Shown here: piece after piece, positions 58,115 through 64,000 of the stretch
Position numbering within the stretch: the first letter of the stretch is position 1
Layout of the letters: each line of letters begins with the position of its first letter
Source of the DNA: DATBHW01 sp035307385
Lineage (GTDB): Bacteria > Chloroflexota > Ktedonobacteria > Ktedonobacterales > DATBGS01
Assembly (NCBI GenBank): GCA_035307385.1
Contig: DATGID010000102.1
Span: 1 to 64,000 of the forward strand
Reading direction: 5' to 3'
DNA length: 64,000 nt
Program-made: the position numbers and the translations under genes
Notes under the pieces: generated by a model
Database searches by the model: none
What the model saw: only the letters and a program-made list of their open reading frames with translations
What the model was told of the DNA's origin: nothing

Positions 58115-58720
58115 ATGCCATCCAGTAAGGACCGCCAGCGTATCGAAATCCCCGTCTATCTCTATGAGCAACTGGCGCATATCGCCCAGACGGAAGACCG
58201 CACGATCACCAGCGTCCTCCACCAACTGCTGTTTCAAGCGTTACAGAGCTATCAGCCGACCTGGATACCCAGTAAACACCTCAGCCGCTTCAATGAGCAC
58301 GCGCAGCATGTCCTTTCGCTCGCCCGCGAAGAGGCGCTGTCTTTCGATCACCAGTATATCGGGACCGAGCACCTGTTATTAGGGTTGCTGCGCGAACAAG
58401 CGGGCATTGCTGCCCTGGCTCTGGAAAAATTGGGGGTCGCTCTGGAGCCGGTCCGCGCTGCCGTCGAACAGAAAATAGGGCGTGGAGACCAGCCTGCCGA
58501 GGAGGAAATCGACTACGTGCCCCGCGCCCGCAAGGTGCTTTCCCTGGCGCTGGACGAAGCCGAGCGCCAGGGCAGCGGCTACGTGCGCACCGAGCATATT
58601 CTGCTGGGACTGGTGCGCGAAGGTGGCGGAGTCGGCGCGGATATCCTCGATACATTTGGGGTGTTGGGAAAGATACGCGATCAGGTGTTCGCGCTGCTCG
58701 GCGAGCGCTTCACCGGCTGA
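58115..58720 (+). CDS. Ribbon-helix-helix/Clp N-terminal domain fusion protein
   Basis: 201 residues from the ATG at 58115, with GGAG eight bases upstream. Residues ~5-50 (QRIEIPVYLYEQLAHIAQTEDRTITSVLHQLLFQALQSY) have the beta-strand, helix, turn, helix pattern of a CopG/Arc-type ribbon-helix-helix DNA-binding domain. Residues ~60-200 are two Clp_N repeats (HAQHVLSLAREEA ... GTEHLLLGLLRE and RARKVLSLALDEAERQG ... TEHILLGLVRE), as at the N-terminus of ClpA/ClpC. No AAA+ domain is present. Stand-alone ClpN proteins exist, but RHH fusion is unusual. Its promoter holds palindromes in line with autoregulation; ClpN may bind a protein, arginine-phosphate tag or partner to modulate DNA binding. The next gene follows by 16 bp. 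Confidence 0.75.
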   Translation: MPSSKDRQRIEIPVYLYEQLAHIAQTEDRTITSVLHQLLFQALQSYQPTWIPSKHLSRFNEHAQHVLSLAREEALSFDHQYIGTEHLLLGLLREQAGIAALALEKLGVALEPVRAAVEQKIGRGDQPAEEEIDYVPRARKVLSLALDEAERQGSGYVRTEHILLGLVREGGGVGADILDTFGVLGKIRDQVFALLGERFTG

Positions 58721-58736
58721 AAAAGGAGACAACACG

Positions 58737-59531
58737 ATGCCTGATTCCAGTGAGGTTTGGACTGGCAAAGCCAGCAGCTATGATCGGGTGCGCCCGACCC
58801 CGCCATCGGCTTTGCTCGATCTGCTGACACAGGTGATTGGGATGCCGCGTCCCGCCCTGGTGGTGGATGTGGGCAGCGGGACCGGCCTGTCCACTGCGAT
58901 CTGGGGCGAGCGGGCCGAGCGGGTGATTGGGATTGAACCCAATGCCGACATGCGTCAAGAAGCCCTCCGCAAAGTCGAGGGCCATCCCTACGTGGCAAAG
59001 ATCGAGTATCGCGAGGGGCTGGCTCAGCAGACGGGCCTGCCGGATGGGTGCGCGGACATCGTCACGGCGGCTCAATCGTTCCACTGGATGGAGCCAACGG
59101 CGACCCTGGCCGAGATCGCTCGGATTCTGCGGCCAGGAGGTCTCTTTGCAGCCTATGATTATGATGCGCCCCCAGCCATCCACTGGGAGCTTGATCGGCT
59201 CGCCCAGGAGATGAGTATGCGCCTGGTGGCGCTGGTCCGGGAGCGCGGGCTACCTCAGAACCTACAAATCTGGCCGAAGAACAAATCGCTCGACCCCCTG
59301 CGCGAGAGCGCTCACTTCCGCTTCACCCGCGAGGTGCTGCTGCATTCTATCGAGCACGGAGACGCGGCCCGCTATCTGGAGATGATGCAGAGCAATGCGT
59401 TTAGCGGCCAGGTCCAGTTCAACGAGCAAGAGATCGACTTTGATCGCCTCAGCCGCGCCGCGCTCCACTACATCGGGTCTGAACCCATCCCCTGGTATTT
59501 TAGTTACCGCGTCCGCATCGGCGTCAAGTGA
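58737..59531 (+). CDS. Class I SAM-dependent methyltransferase (Methyltransf_11 type)
   Basis: 264 residues; AAAGGAG nine bases before the ATG. Opens with the WTGKASSYDRVRPTPPSALLDLL motif common in yeast Tmt1/trans-aconitate-like methyltransferases and related bacterial enzymes. Motif I is VVDVGSGTGLSTAIW, the beta-2 acidic residue sits in GIEPNADMR, and TAAQSFHWMEP and ILRPGGLFAAYDYD are present. The SFHWM pattern is typical of small-molecule methyltransferases in this branch. Co-transcribed with the RHH-ClpN gene (16 bp apart), which may regulate it. A hairpin follows the stop. Confidence 0.8.
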   Translation: MPDSSEVWTGKASSYDRVRPTPPSALLDLLTQVIGMPRPALVVDVGSGTGLSTAIWGERAERVIGIEPNADMRQEALRKVEGHPYVAKIEYREGLAQQTGLPDGCADIVTAAQSFHWMEPTATLAEIARILRPGGLFAAYDYDAPPAIHWELDRLAQEMSMRLVALVRERGLPQNLQIWPKNKSLDPLRESAHFRFTREVLLHSIEHGDAARYLEMMQSNAFSGQVQFNEQEIDFDRLSRAALHYIGSEPIPWYFSYRVRIGVK

Positions 59532-59548
59532 GGGCCAGGAGGTGAACA

Positions 59549-59591
59549 AGCAGAAGCTTGTCGCGCCTGGCCTGCGCGATGAGCTTCTGCT
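59549..59591 (+). terminator. Hairpin after the RHH-ClpN/methyltransferase operon
   Basis: AGCAGAAGCT and AGCTTCTGCT form a perfect 10-bp stem, continued inward by TCGCGC/GCGCGA after a two-base mismatch. It lies 17 bp past the methyltransferase stop. No T-run, so factor-independent action is uncertain. Confidence 0.55.
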
Positions 59592-59630
59592 CGCTGCTTT
59601 CCTCTGCCGGTTTCAGGGCAAAAACGGGTC

Positions 59631-60044
59631 TTAGCTGCCTGCCGGGCCATCAAGATGGATGGGATTTCCCTCCGGGTCAGCGACCCAGGCCACGCGATGC
59701 GACCCAAGGAAATCGTGAGGCGCGCTCAGGCTGACCGCTCCCTGCTCCAGCAGCGCCGAGTAGGCTGCATCGGTGTCTTCAGTCCAGACCACCAGTTCTG
59801 CGCTCGGTGGGCCGGGGTTCAAGGCCAGTCCATGATCGGCAAATGCTGCCTCAATCGACGTTATGCCCAACGTCAATTGGTCCAGGCGCACCTCAACATG
59901 AACGGGCACGCCCTCCTTTGGGGTGCGGAATGTCTCGGTGAAACCCAGAAGATCGGTATAGAAGCGCATGGTTTTCGCCACATCGCGAACGAAGAAGTTG
60001 ACCTCCGGGGTGCGGAAACTGAGCCGTGTATCACGAGCAGCCAT
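59631..60044 (-). CDS. VOC-family (glyoxalase/bleomycin resistance-like) protein
   Basis: 137 residues, one vicinal-oxygen-chelate domain made of two beta-alpha-beta-beta-beta units: VNFFVRDVAKTMRFYTDLLGFTETFRTPKEG ... HVEVRLDQLTLGI and ELVVWTEDTDAAYSALLEQGAV ... VAWVADPEGNPIHLDG. The DPEGN motif is the hallmark. The metal-binding His/Glu positions are partly replaced (V-Q-L type residues), so a metal-dependent reaction or simple ligand binding both remain possible. It is the second gene of a two-gene set with another VOC protein, controlled by the divergent TetR region. Confidence 0.85.
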   Translation of the reverse strand: MAARDTRLSFRTPEVNFFVRDVAKTMRFYTDLLGFTETFRTPKEGVPVHVEVRLDQLTLGITSIEAAFADHGLALNPGPPSAELVVWTEDTDAAYSALLEQGAVSLSAPHDFLGSHRVAWVADPEGNPIHLDGPAGS

Positions 60045-60080
60045 AGAAATGTAATCCTTTCTTCCCTTGTTGCATCTCCC

Positions 60081-60434
60081 CTACTCCGATGAACTGACGC
60101 TCAGGAATTGCAGTGTATTGCCTGCCGGGTCTTTTGCCATGACCAGGCGACCGGCGGGGATGTCCACAGGCGCGCCGAGAAAGTCAATCTTCCCCTGCTG
60201 CGCGGCATAGAACTCATCGGCAGAAGCGATAATAAAGCCGGGTCCGGCAGTCACCGGCGAACCCGCTTCGACGAGCGAGACCAGCAGTAGCACATCCGTG
60301 TTAGGAAGCTGAAACGCGACTGTGCCTTCCCCTTCCCTCCACGCCTCCAGCAATCCAAGCTGATCGCGGTAAAACGCCAGCGCGCCTTTCATGTCATGGA
60401 CGGGCATAATGAGAAAGCTCGTCTTCCCCTCCAT
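60081..60434 (-). CDS. VOC-family protein, paralogue of the following gene
   Basis: 117 residues, start ATG with AAGGAGG eight bases upstream. The fold is typical: MPVHDMKGALAFYRDQLGLLEAWREGEGTVAFQLPNTDVLLLVSL in the first half and PGFIIASADEFYAAQQGKIDFLG ... AKDPAGNTLQFLSV in the second, with the DPAGN motif at the end. VOC enzymes include glyoxalase I, extradiol dioxygenases and antibiotic-sequestering proteins; the exact role is not clear. It lies 37 bp upstream of its paralogue, and its promoter overlaps the TetR operator, so both VOC genes are the probable targets of TetR. Confidence 0.85.
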   Translation of the reverse strand: MEGKTSFLIMPVHDMKGALAFYRDQLGLLEAWREGEGTVAFQLPNTDVLLLVSLVEAGSPVTAGPGFIIASADEFYAAQQGKIDFLGAPVDIPAGRLVMAKDPAGNTLQFLSVSSSE

Positions 60435-60467
60435 AGCCTGTCTCCTCCTTCCGTTTGTCTGCTTTGC

Positions 60468-60528
60468 TTGACAACGCTTTTGTAACGACGTTATAATTAT
60501 TATAACGATGCTATATCCTGTTTGTCAA
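60468..60528. promoter_or_regulatory. Interlocked divergent promoters and TetR operator
   Basis: Plus strand: TTGACA (60468-60473), 18 bp, TATAAT (60492-60497) for the TetR gene. Minus strand: TTGACA (60523-60528), 18 bp, TATAAT (60499-60504) for the VOC genes. Both are full consensus, and the two -10 boxes are separated by one base. The perfect dyad CGTTATAAT-t-ATTATAACG (60489-60507) covers both -10 boxes. One bound TetR dimer would silence both directions, and the two promoters cannot be occupied together. Confidence 0.85.
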
Positions 60529-60550
60529 GAGATATTGGTACAGAATTTCT

Positions 60551-61063
60551 ATGCGCAATGACATCCCGATTCCGGGCACCACCAGGGAAAAGCTGATTCG
60601 CGCGGGCATCCGACTCTTCAGCCAGCATGGCTACGAGGCGATTGATGTTGATCGCATCGCCGCTGAAGCGGGCGTCACAACTGGCCCGCTTTATCATCAC
60701 TTCAAATCGAAGCTGGCATTCTACGGCCTGCTCCGCGATGACCTGACCCGCCGCATCCTCGACCGCATGGAGGCCGCCGCCGAGAGCGTCGAGCCAGAGC
60801 GGGCGGTGCAGGCGGCCCTGCTCGCTGCGTATGATGGCGCGTTACGCATTGAGGCTGGGAAACTGCTGACTGAGCCAGACCCGCGCGATGGGCAAGACGC
60901 CATCGCGGGCGTGCTGGGCGAACTCGCGGCAAGCGATGGAAACCAGGCCGCCCCCATGCTGGGCATCCTCCTGGCGGCGGCGCTCAGGGCCGCTCTGATG
61001 GAAACGCTGAAAGGGCATGAAGGGGCGCGCGAGGCCCTGGCGCATCTGCTCGCCTCCGCGTAG
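60551..61063 (+). CDS. TetR-family transcriptional regulator
   Basis: 170 residues. The TetR helix-turn-helix is complete at ~10-58: TREKLIRAGIRLFSQHGYEAIDVDRIAAEAGVTTGPLYHHFKSKLAFYGLL. The rest is an all-helical ligand-binding domain of shorter than usual length (~110 residues). The start ATG is placed at the base 5' of MRNDIPIPGTTREK; a strong Shine-Dalgarno sequence is not seen, and the leader is about 45 nt. It is divergent from two VOC genes across an interlocked promoter/operator, giving a simple ligand-responsive switch. The stop lies 36 bp from the stop of the convergent membrane protein gene. Confidence 0.9.
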   Translation: MRNDIPIPGTTREKLIRAGIRLFSQHGYEAIDVDRIAAEAGVTTGPLYHHFKSKLAFYGLLRDDLTRRILDRMEAAAESVEPERAVQAALLAAYDGALRIEAGKLLTEPDPRDGQDAIAGVLGELAASDGNQAAPMLGILLAAALRAALMETLKGHEGAREALAHLLASA

Positions 61064-61099
61064 ATCGCCCACCATGCCACCAGGAGCAGCAACAAGCCC

Positions 61100-61711
61100 T
61101 CAACACGCTTCCCCGGCGCTGAAGCGGCCCAGTGCTTCGCGCAAGATGCCCCCGCACTCTCGCAAGCGCCTGTCCCCGCAGGGGGGCTGGCGGCGCTTCA
61201 GTTCCCGATAAACCTGGGCAATCGCATCCATTCCAGCCGCGCCGCGATGGCCTGGGCCACCCAGCGCTGAAGGCATAAAGGCCGCACCATTTGGGGGCGT
61301 TTTTGTCGGGCTTCTTGCCGCTGATGGGCGGGCCTGGTGTCGTCGTTTGGCATCCTTCGCGGCATCTCCCAAGCCAGAAAGCCCGAACACCGCAAGCGTC
61401 ACCAGCGCTATCCCCCAAAACGATGGCGCGGCAGCACCGGGCTGACCAGCCGCCAGAAAGATGAGGGCAACGCACAGGGCAAGTGGCAGCCCAATCAGCA
61501 GGCAGGTCAGCGCGCGGCGTCTGAGCCGATAATCAATCGCATCAAACTGTGCCCATTCCTCCGGGCTGTATTCCCAATGGAGCCAGGCGCTACTGATCTG
61601 GTTTTCTCTGCGCCAATTCGCCGCCCATTGTAGATGGTTCGCCGCAAATTGTCTAAATTCTTCGTCATTCATCGCCCTCTTTGGGGGCTGCTGCTGATCT
61701 GATGGAAACAT
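61100..61711 (-). CDS. Small 2-TM membrane protein with hydrophilic tails
   Basis: 203 residues. A hydrophilic, Trp-rich N-terminal ~65 residues (NHLQWAANWRRENQISSAWLHWEYSPEEWAQFDAIDYRLRRRA) precedes two TM helices (LLIGLPLALCVALIFLAAG and FWGIALVTLAVFGLSGL). A basic ~95-residue tail follows with an amphipathic helix. The MNDEEFRQFAANH start after a short lead suggests ATG at ~61672 as an alternative. No known family. It may be cotranscribed with nothing else; a ~260-bp gap separates it from the second TIR-WD40 gene. Function unknown. Confidence 0.6.
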   Translation of the reverse strand: MFPSDQQQPPKRAMNDEEFRQFAANHLQWAANWRRENQISSAWLHWEYSPEEWAQFDAIDYRLRRRALTCLLIGLPLALCVALIFLAAGQPGAAAPSFWGIALVTLAVFGLSGLGDAAKDAKRRHQARPSAARSPTKTPPNGAAFMPSALGGPGHRGAAGMDAIAQVYRELKRRQPPCGDRRLRECGGILREALGRFSAGEAC

Positions 61712-61971
61712 GGGCTTCTTTCTCTCGCCGCGCGAGTTGGTTATTTCAGATAAGCCAGAAGGAGATGCTTAAGGAAAGCCATATCAACCTAACTGTATTA
61801 CGCAGAGAAGTACAGGGATGGGAAACTTTCAAGTGTTCACGATGAAGCGTTTACATCGTTTACGGGGGTGTACGAAGTGTACGAAGTGGAGGGTGAAGAA
61901 ACGACAGAAACTATGGGAGTGGGCATAATGGCCCCCTGCTGGCGCGTGACTACCCCAGCACCAGCCGCCAG

Positions 61972-63381
61972 CTACACCGCCTGCCACACCTGCACGGTCT
62001 TATCATCGCTTACGGAGGCGAGGTGTGTCCCATCAGGAGACCAAGCGACGGCGCGTACATCGGCGGAATGGTCGGTATAGGTGAAGATGTACCGGGCCGT
62101 TGGAACATCCCAGATTTTCACCGTCCGGTCCTTACTTGCCGAGCCAATGCGCGTGCCATCGGGTGACCAGCTTACAGAGCGTATCCAATCTTTGTGCCCC
62201 TCATAAGCTGCAAGGCGGTTGCCTTTTTGAGAGTCCCACAATTCCACAGTATTGTTCAGTCCCCCTGAAGCGATAATCATGCTGTCAGGCGACCAGGCCA
62301 GCCCCAGGACAACGGAGGATTTGCAGGTCAATAGAGGGCTGCCACTGGTAGCATCCCAGACCCGTACTGTACAATCCGAGCTTCCCGAAGCGATGCGTGT
62401 ACCGTCAGGTGACCAGGCCACGGCGTTCACATTATCGGTGTGGTTTTCGCTAGTGAAAAGAGGCCGTCCGGTGGCAGCGTCCCAGACCTGTACGGTCTTA
62501 TCATTGCCTACTGAGGCGAGCCTGGTACTATCAGGTGACCATGCTAGCCCATCAACACTCTTGGAGTGACCATTGTACCTTAAGACAAGTTGTTCGATGG
62601 CAACGTCCCACACCTGCACCGACTTTTCCTCGCCTGCCCAGGCAACGCGCGTGCCATCAGGTGACCAGGCCACTGCATAGGTAAGGGAGGACCGCTCCCG
62701 AAACGCAGCAAGAATCTTGCCGGTTGCGGTGTCCCAGACCTGTATTGCTTTATCGCCGTCACCACAGGCAATCTTTGTGCCATCAGGCGACCAGGATACC
62801 GCATACTCGTGGAGGGAGACGCCTTTAAAGGTGAAAAGCGCCGTTCCTACGTTCGGTTTCGGGGTTATTGGCTGTGGTGCGGCTGGCCGGGCTGGCTGCT
62901 CTTGCTGAGGCGTTGGGGCATACGTGGCTGGCGGCCTGTACACGAGCTTCACTGGAGGCGGCACGGCAGGCGGCACCACGGGCGGCTTGAGACGACCGAG
63001 CGCCTGCACCAATCGGCGCAGCCCCTCTTCGTAGCCGGCCTGGAAGTCTACCCATTGCAGGATGTCCAGGTCCATGGGGGTTCGGGGCGTCGGCAGGTGC
63101 AGCGCCGGAATCACCAACTTGCCATGTCTGGCGGCATAGCGATATTCCATGCGCACATACTGCGACTGCACCGCCGCCGGGGTGACGACGACCACCAGGG
63201 CCAGGCAGTCATCGATGGCTTCCTGGATGATCTCCATCCATTCTTGGCCGCCCTCCAATCCATGCCGGTCAACCCAGGGGTGGAATTGCTGCCCCTTCAG
63301 GTCGCTCTCCAGACGGTCAACAAAGGCAATGCTGTCGGCGCGGGCATAGCTGATGAAGACCCGCAGCGGCGCGTCGGGCAT
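61972..63381 (-). CDS. TIR domain-WD40 beta-propeller protein, second copy
   Basis: 469 residues. TIR domain ~5-130: LRVFISYARADSIAFVDRLESDL, FHPWVDRHGLEGGQEW, LVVVVTPAAVQSQYVRMEYRYA; Glu79 sits where catalytic TIR domains have the NAD-hydrolase glutamate. A Pro-rich linker (~130-175) leads to seven WD40 repeats (AVAWSPDGTRIASGSSDCTVRVWD type). It shares the same order of domains as the TIR-WD40 protein at 8-9.7 kb, but its linker is shorter and the TIR sequences differ clearly. ATG at 63381 is supported by AAGGAG ten bases upstream; GTG at 63399 is an alternative. It is divergent from the WD40 lipoprotein gene. A possible shared pathway with other TIR/WD40 proteins is inferred, not shown. 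Confidence 0.85.
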   Translation of the reverse strand: MPDAPLRVFISYARADSIAFVDRLESDLKGQQFHPWVDRHGLEGGQEWMEIIQEAIDDCLALVVVVTPAAVQSQYVRMEYRYAARHGKLVIPALHLPTPRTPMDLDILQWVDFQAGYEEGLRRLVQALGRLKPPVVPPAVPPPVKLVYRPPATYAPTPQQEQPARPAAPQPITPKPNVGTALFTFKGVSLHEYAVSWSPDGTKIACGDGDKAIQVWDTATGKILAAFRERSSLTYAVAWSPDGTRVAWAGEEKSVQVWDVAIEQLVLRYNGHSKSVDGLAWSPDSTRLASVGNDKTVQVWDAATGRPLFTSENHTDNVNAVAWSPDGTRIASGSSDCTVRVWDATSGSPLLTCKSSVVLGLAWSPDSMIIASGGLNNTVELWDSQKGNRLAAYEGHKDWIRSVSWSPDGTRIGSASKDRTVKIWDVPTARYIFTYTDHSADVRAVAWSPDGTHLASVSDDKTVQVWQAV

Positions 63382-63581
63382 CTTCTGGCTCTCCTTCACC
63401 CTCAGCCGCAGCGGCGCGGCTGCACACGAGCGCGCGTCGAGGCGAATGCAGGTCGTGTGTCGGTCTGGGGATAGTATAGCGCCTGTTCGCCTGCACAGTC
63501 AAGCACTCTGCGGGGGAGCAGTATCACTTTCTTGTATCGGTTGTATCTGTTTGCATGGGCAACGCCGCGCTAGCATGATAG

Positions 63582-63622
63582 CTGGAATGCAGGAGCCGCC
63601 TCGCCTGCGGCACGCATTCCAG
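63582..63622 (+). promoter_or_regulatory. Hairpin in the leader of the WD40 lipoprotein gene
   Basis: CTGGAATGC and GCATTCCAG are perfect 9-bp arms with an inner CCGC/GCGG pairing, ~45 bp upstream of the TTG start codon. It could be an attenuator or an RNA stability element. No clear promoter was identified between it and the TIR-WD40 start. Confidence 0.4.
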
Positions 63623-63668
63623 ACATGCCAGAGACCCTCATATCCTTTGCAGAAGGAGCAGCCCAACC

Positions 63669-64000
63669 TTGAAACAGAACATGCAACCTGTGGTGATGCT
63701 TGCCGCGCTGCTGGTTGTCGCGCTGAGCGCCTGCGGCGGCAGCGCGTCCAATCCACCCGCGCCAACGCAAGCGCCCACCCAATCACCTGCCACGCCCACG
63801 CCAACCGCAGGCGCGACAGGTAACGCGGCCTATAAAACACTGACCGGGCACAGCGACAGCGTGACATCGGTCGCCTTCAGCCCGGATAGCAAGACGCTCG
63901 CCAGTGCCAGCAAAGATGACACCATCCGGCTGTGGGATGTGGCGACGGGCCAGAGCGTGAAGACGCTCCAGGGTCCGAATCCCAATGAGCCGTTCCACAG
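63669..64000 (+). CDS. WD40-repeat lipoprotein (5' part; runs off the window)
   Basis: Open to the window end, ~110 residues visible. A TTG start is favoured because AAGGAG lies ten bases upstream; the first ATG in frame lies four codons further on with no site. Reading TTG-start: a hydrophobic signal peptide PVVMLAALLVVALSAC with lipobox LSAC. It is followed by a Thr/Pro/Ala-rich tether (NPPAPTQAPTQSPATPTPTAGATG) and then the first WD40 repeat (YKTLTGHSDSVTSVAFSPDSKTLASASKDDTIRLWDVATGQ). A membrane-anchored, outside-facing propeller is expected. It continues beyond the window, so the repeat number is unknown. Divergent from the second TIR-WD40 protein gene, and both carry WD40 domains. Confidence 0.8.
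   Translation, partial: MKQNMQPVVMLAALLVVALSACGGSASNPPAPTQAPTQSPATPTPTAGATGNAAYKTLTGHSDSVTSVAFSPDSKTLASASKDDTIRLWDVATGQSVKTLQGPNPNEPFH

Noticed and set aside
1..64000. CRISPR arrays, tRNA or rRNA genes, prophage, integrase or origin of replication
   Set aside because: No direct-repeat/spacer arrays, tRNA cloverleaf ends, rRNA stretches, integrases or DnaA-box clusters were seen.

Overview
The window is a stretch of high-GC bacterial chromosome, with no plasmid, phage or CRISPR signature. Its style points to the Chloroflexota, most likely class Ktedonobacteria. The signs are Ser/Thr kinases fused to WD40 or cell-surface modules, TIR-WD40 proteins, a WD40 lipoprotein, leucine-rich-repeat proteins, many small one-component regulators, and large orphan proteins with no obvious homologue. 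Promoters fit the sigma-70 consensus well and ribosome-binding sites are AAGGAGG-like. The organism assignment is an inference from protein style, not from a marker gene. No rRNA or tRNA was seen.

Layout. 0-8 kb: a scrap of an IS5-type transposase, a small membrane protein, two class I methyltransferases, a DUF6745-like repeat protein, a nitrilase/omega-amidase and two paralogous flippase-like membrane proteins. 8-14 kb: a TIR-WD40 protein, then three tandem genes for paralogous ~54-residue secreted or leader-type peptides, then two paralogous PlsC-like acyltransferases. This is the most unusual locus in the window. 14-19.6 kb: a giant FtsX-like permease and a two-gene set with a 6-TM/HAMP-like protein. 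19.6-24 kb: PadR regulator plus FAD monooxygenase, a zinc-type oxidoreductase, and a receiver with Glu at the phosphoacceptor position. 23.4-31 kb: an ABC-2 exporter, an MFS pump, a dienelactone hydrolase and a MarR-MFS operon. 30.8-38 kb: a methyltransferase with a FliG-C-like domain, a lipoprotein, a lipase-like hydrolase, a GNAT enzyme, a long LRR protein, an orphan strong promoter and a DUF3592/DUF4352-like membrane protein. 38-48 kb: a receptor-type Ser/Thr kinase, a zinc-finger anti-sigma-like protein, a ~1200-residue orphan and an XRE-TPR regulator. 48-53 kb: a YtrA-type GntR/ABC operon followed by a DUF3887 hydrolase, a YbjQ protein and a small membrane protein. 52-64 kb: a second 6-TM/HAMP-like protein, an AlkZ-like winged-helix protein, a kinase-WD40 protein with a Tat-like anchor, an RHH-ClpN protein plus methyltransferase, a divergent TetR/VOC locus, a second TIR-WD40 protein and the 5' end of a WD40 lipoprotein that runs off the window.

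Themes. Most loci are one-component regulator plus effector units: PadR-monooxygenase, MarR-MFS, GntR-ABC, TetR-VOC, RHH-autoregulated. A second layer consists of surface-facing signalling proteins (two Ser/Thr kinases, two HAMP-like membrane proteins, TIR and WD40 scaffolds). Convergent gene pairs are often separated by unusually long perfect palindromes (60 bp and 42 bp), by a strong hairpin, or overlap outright. All functional statements come from reading motifs by eye; no database search was run.
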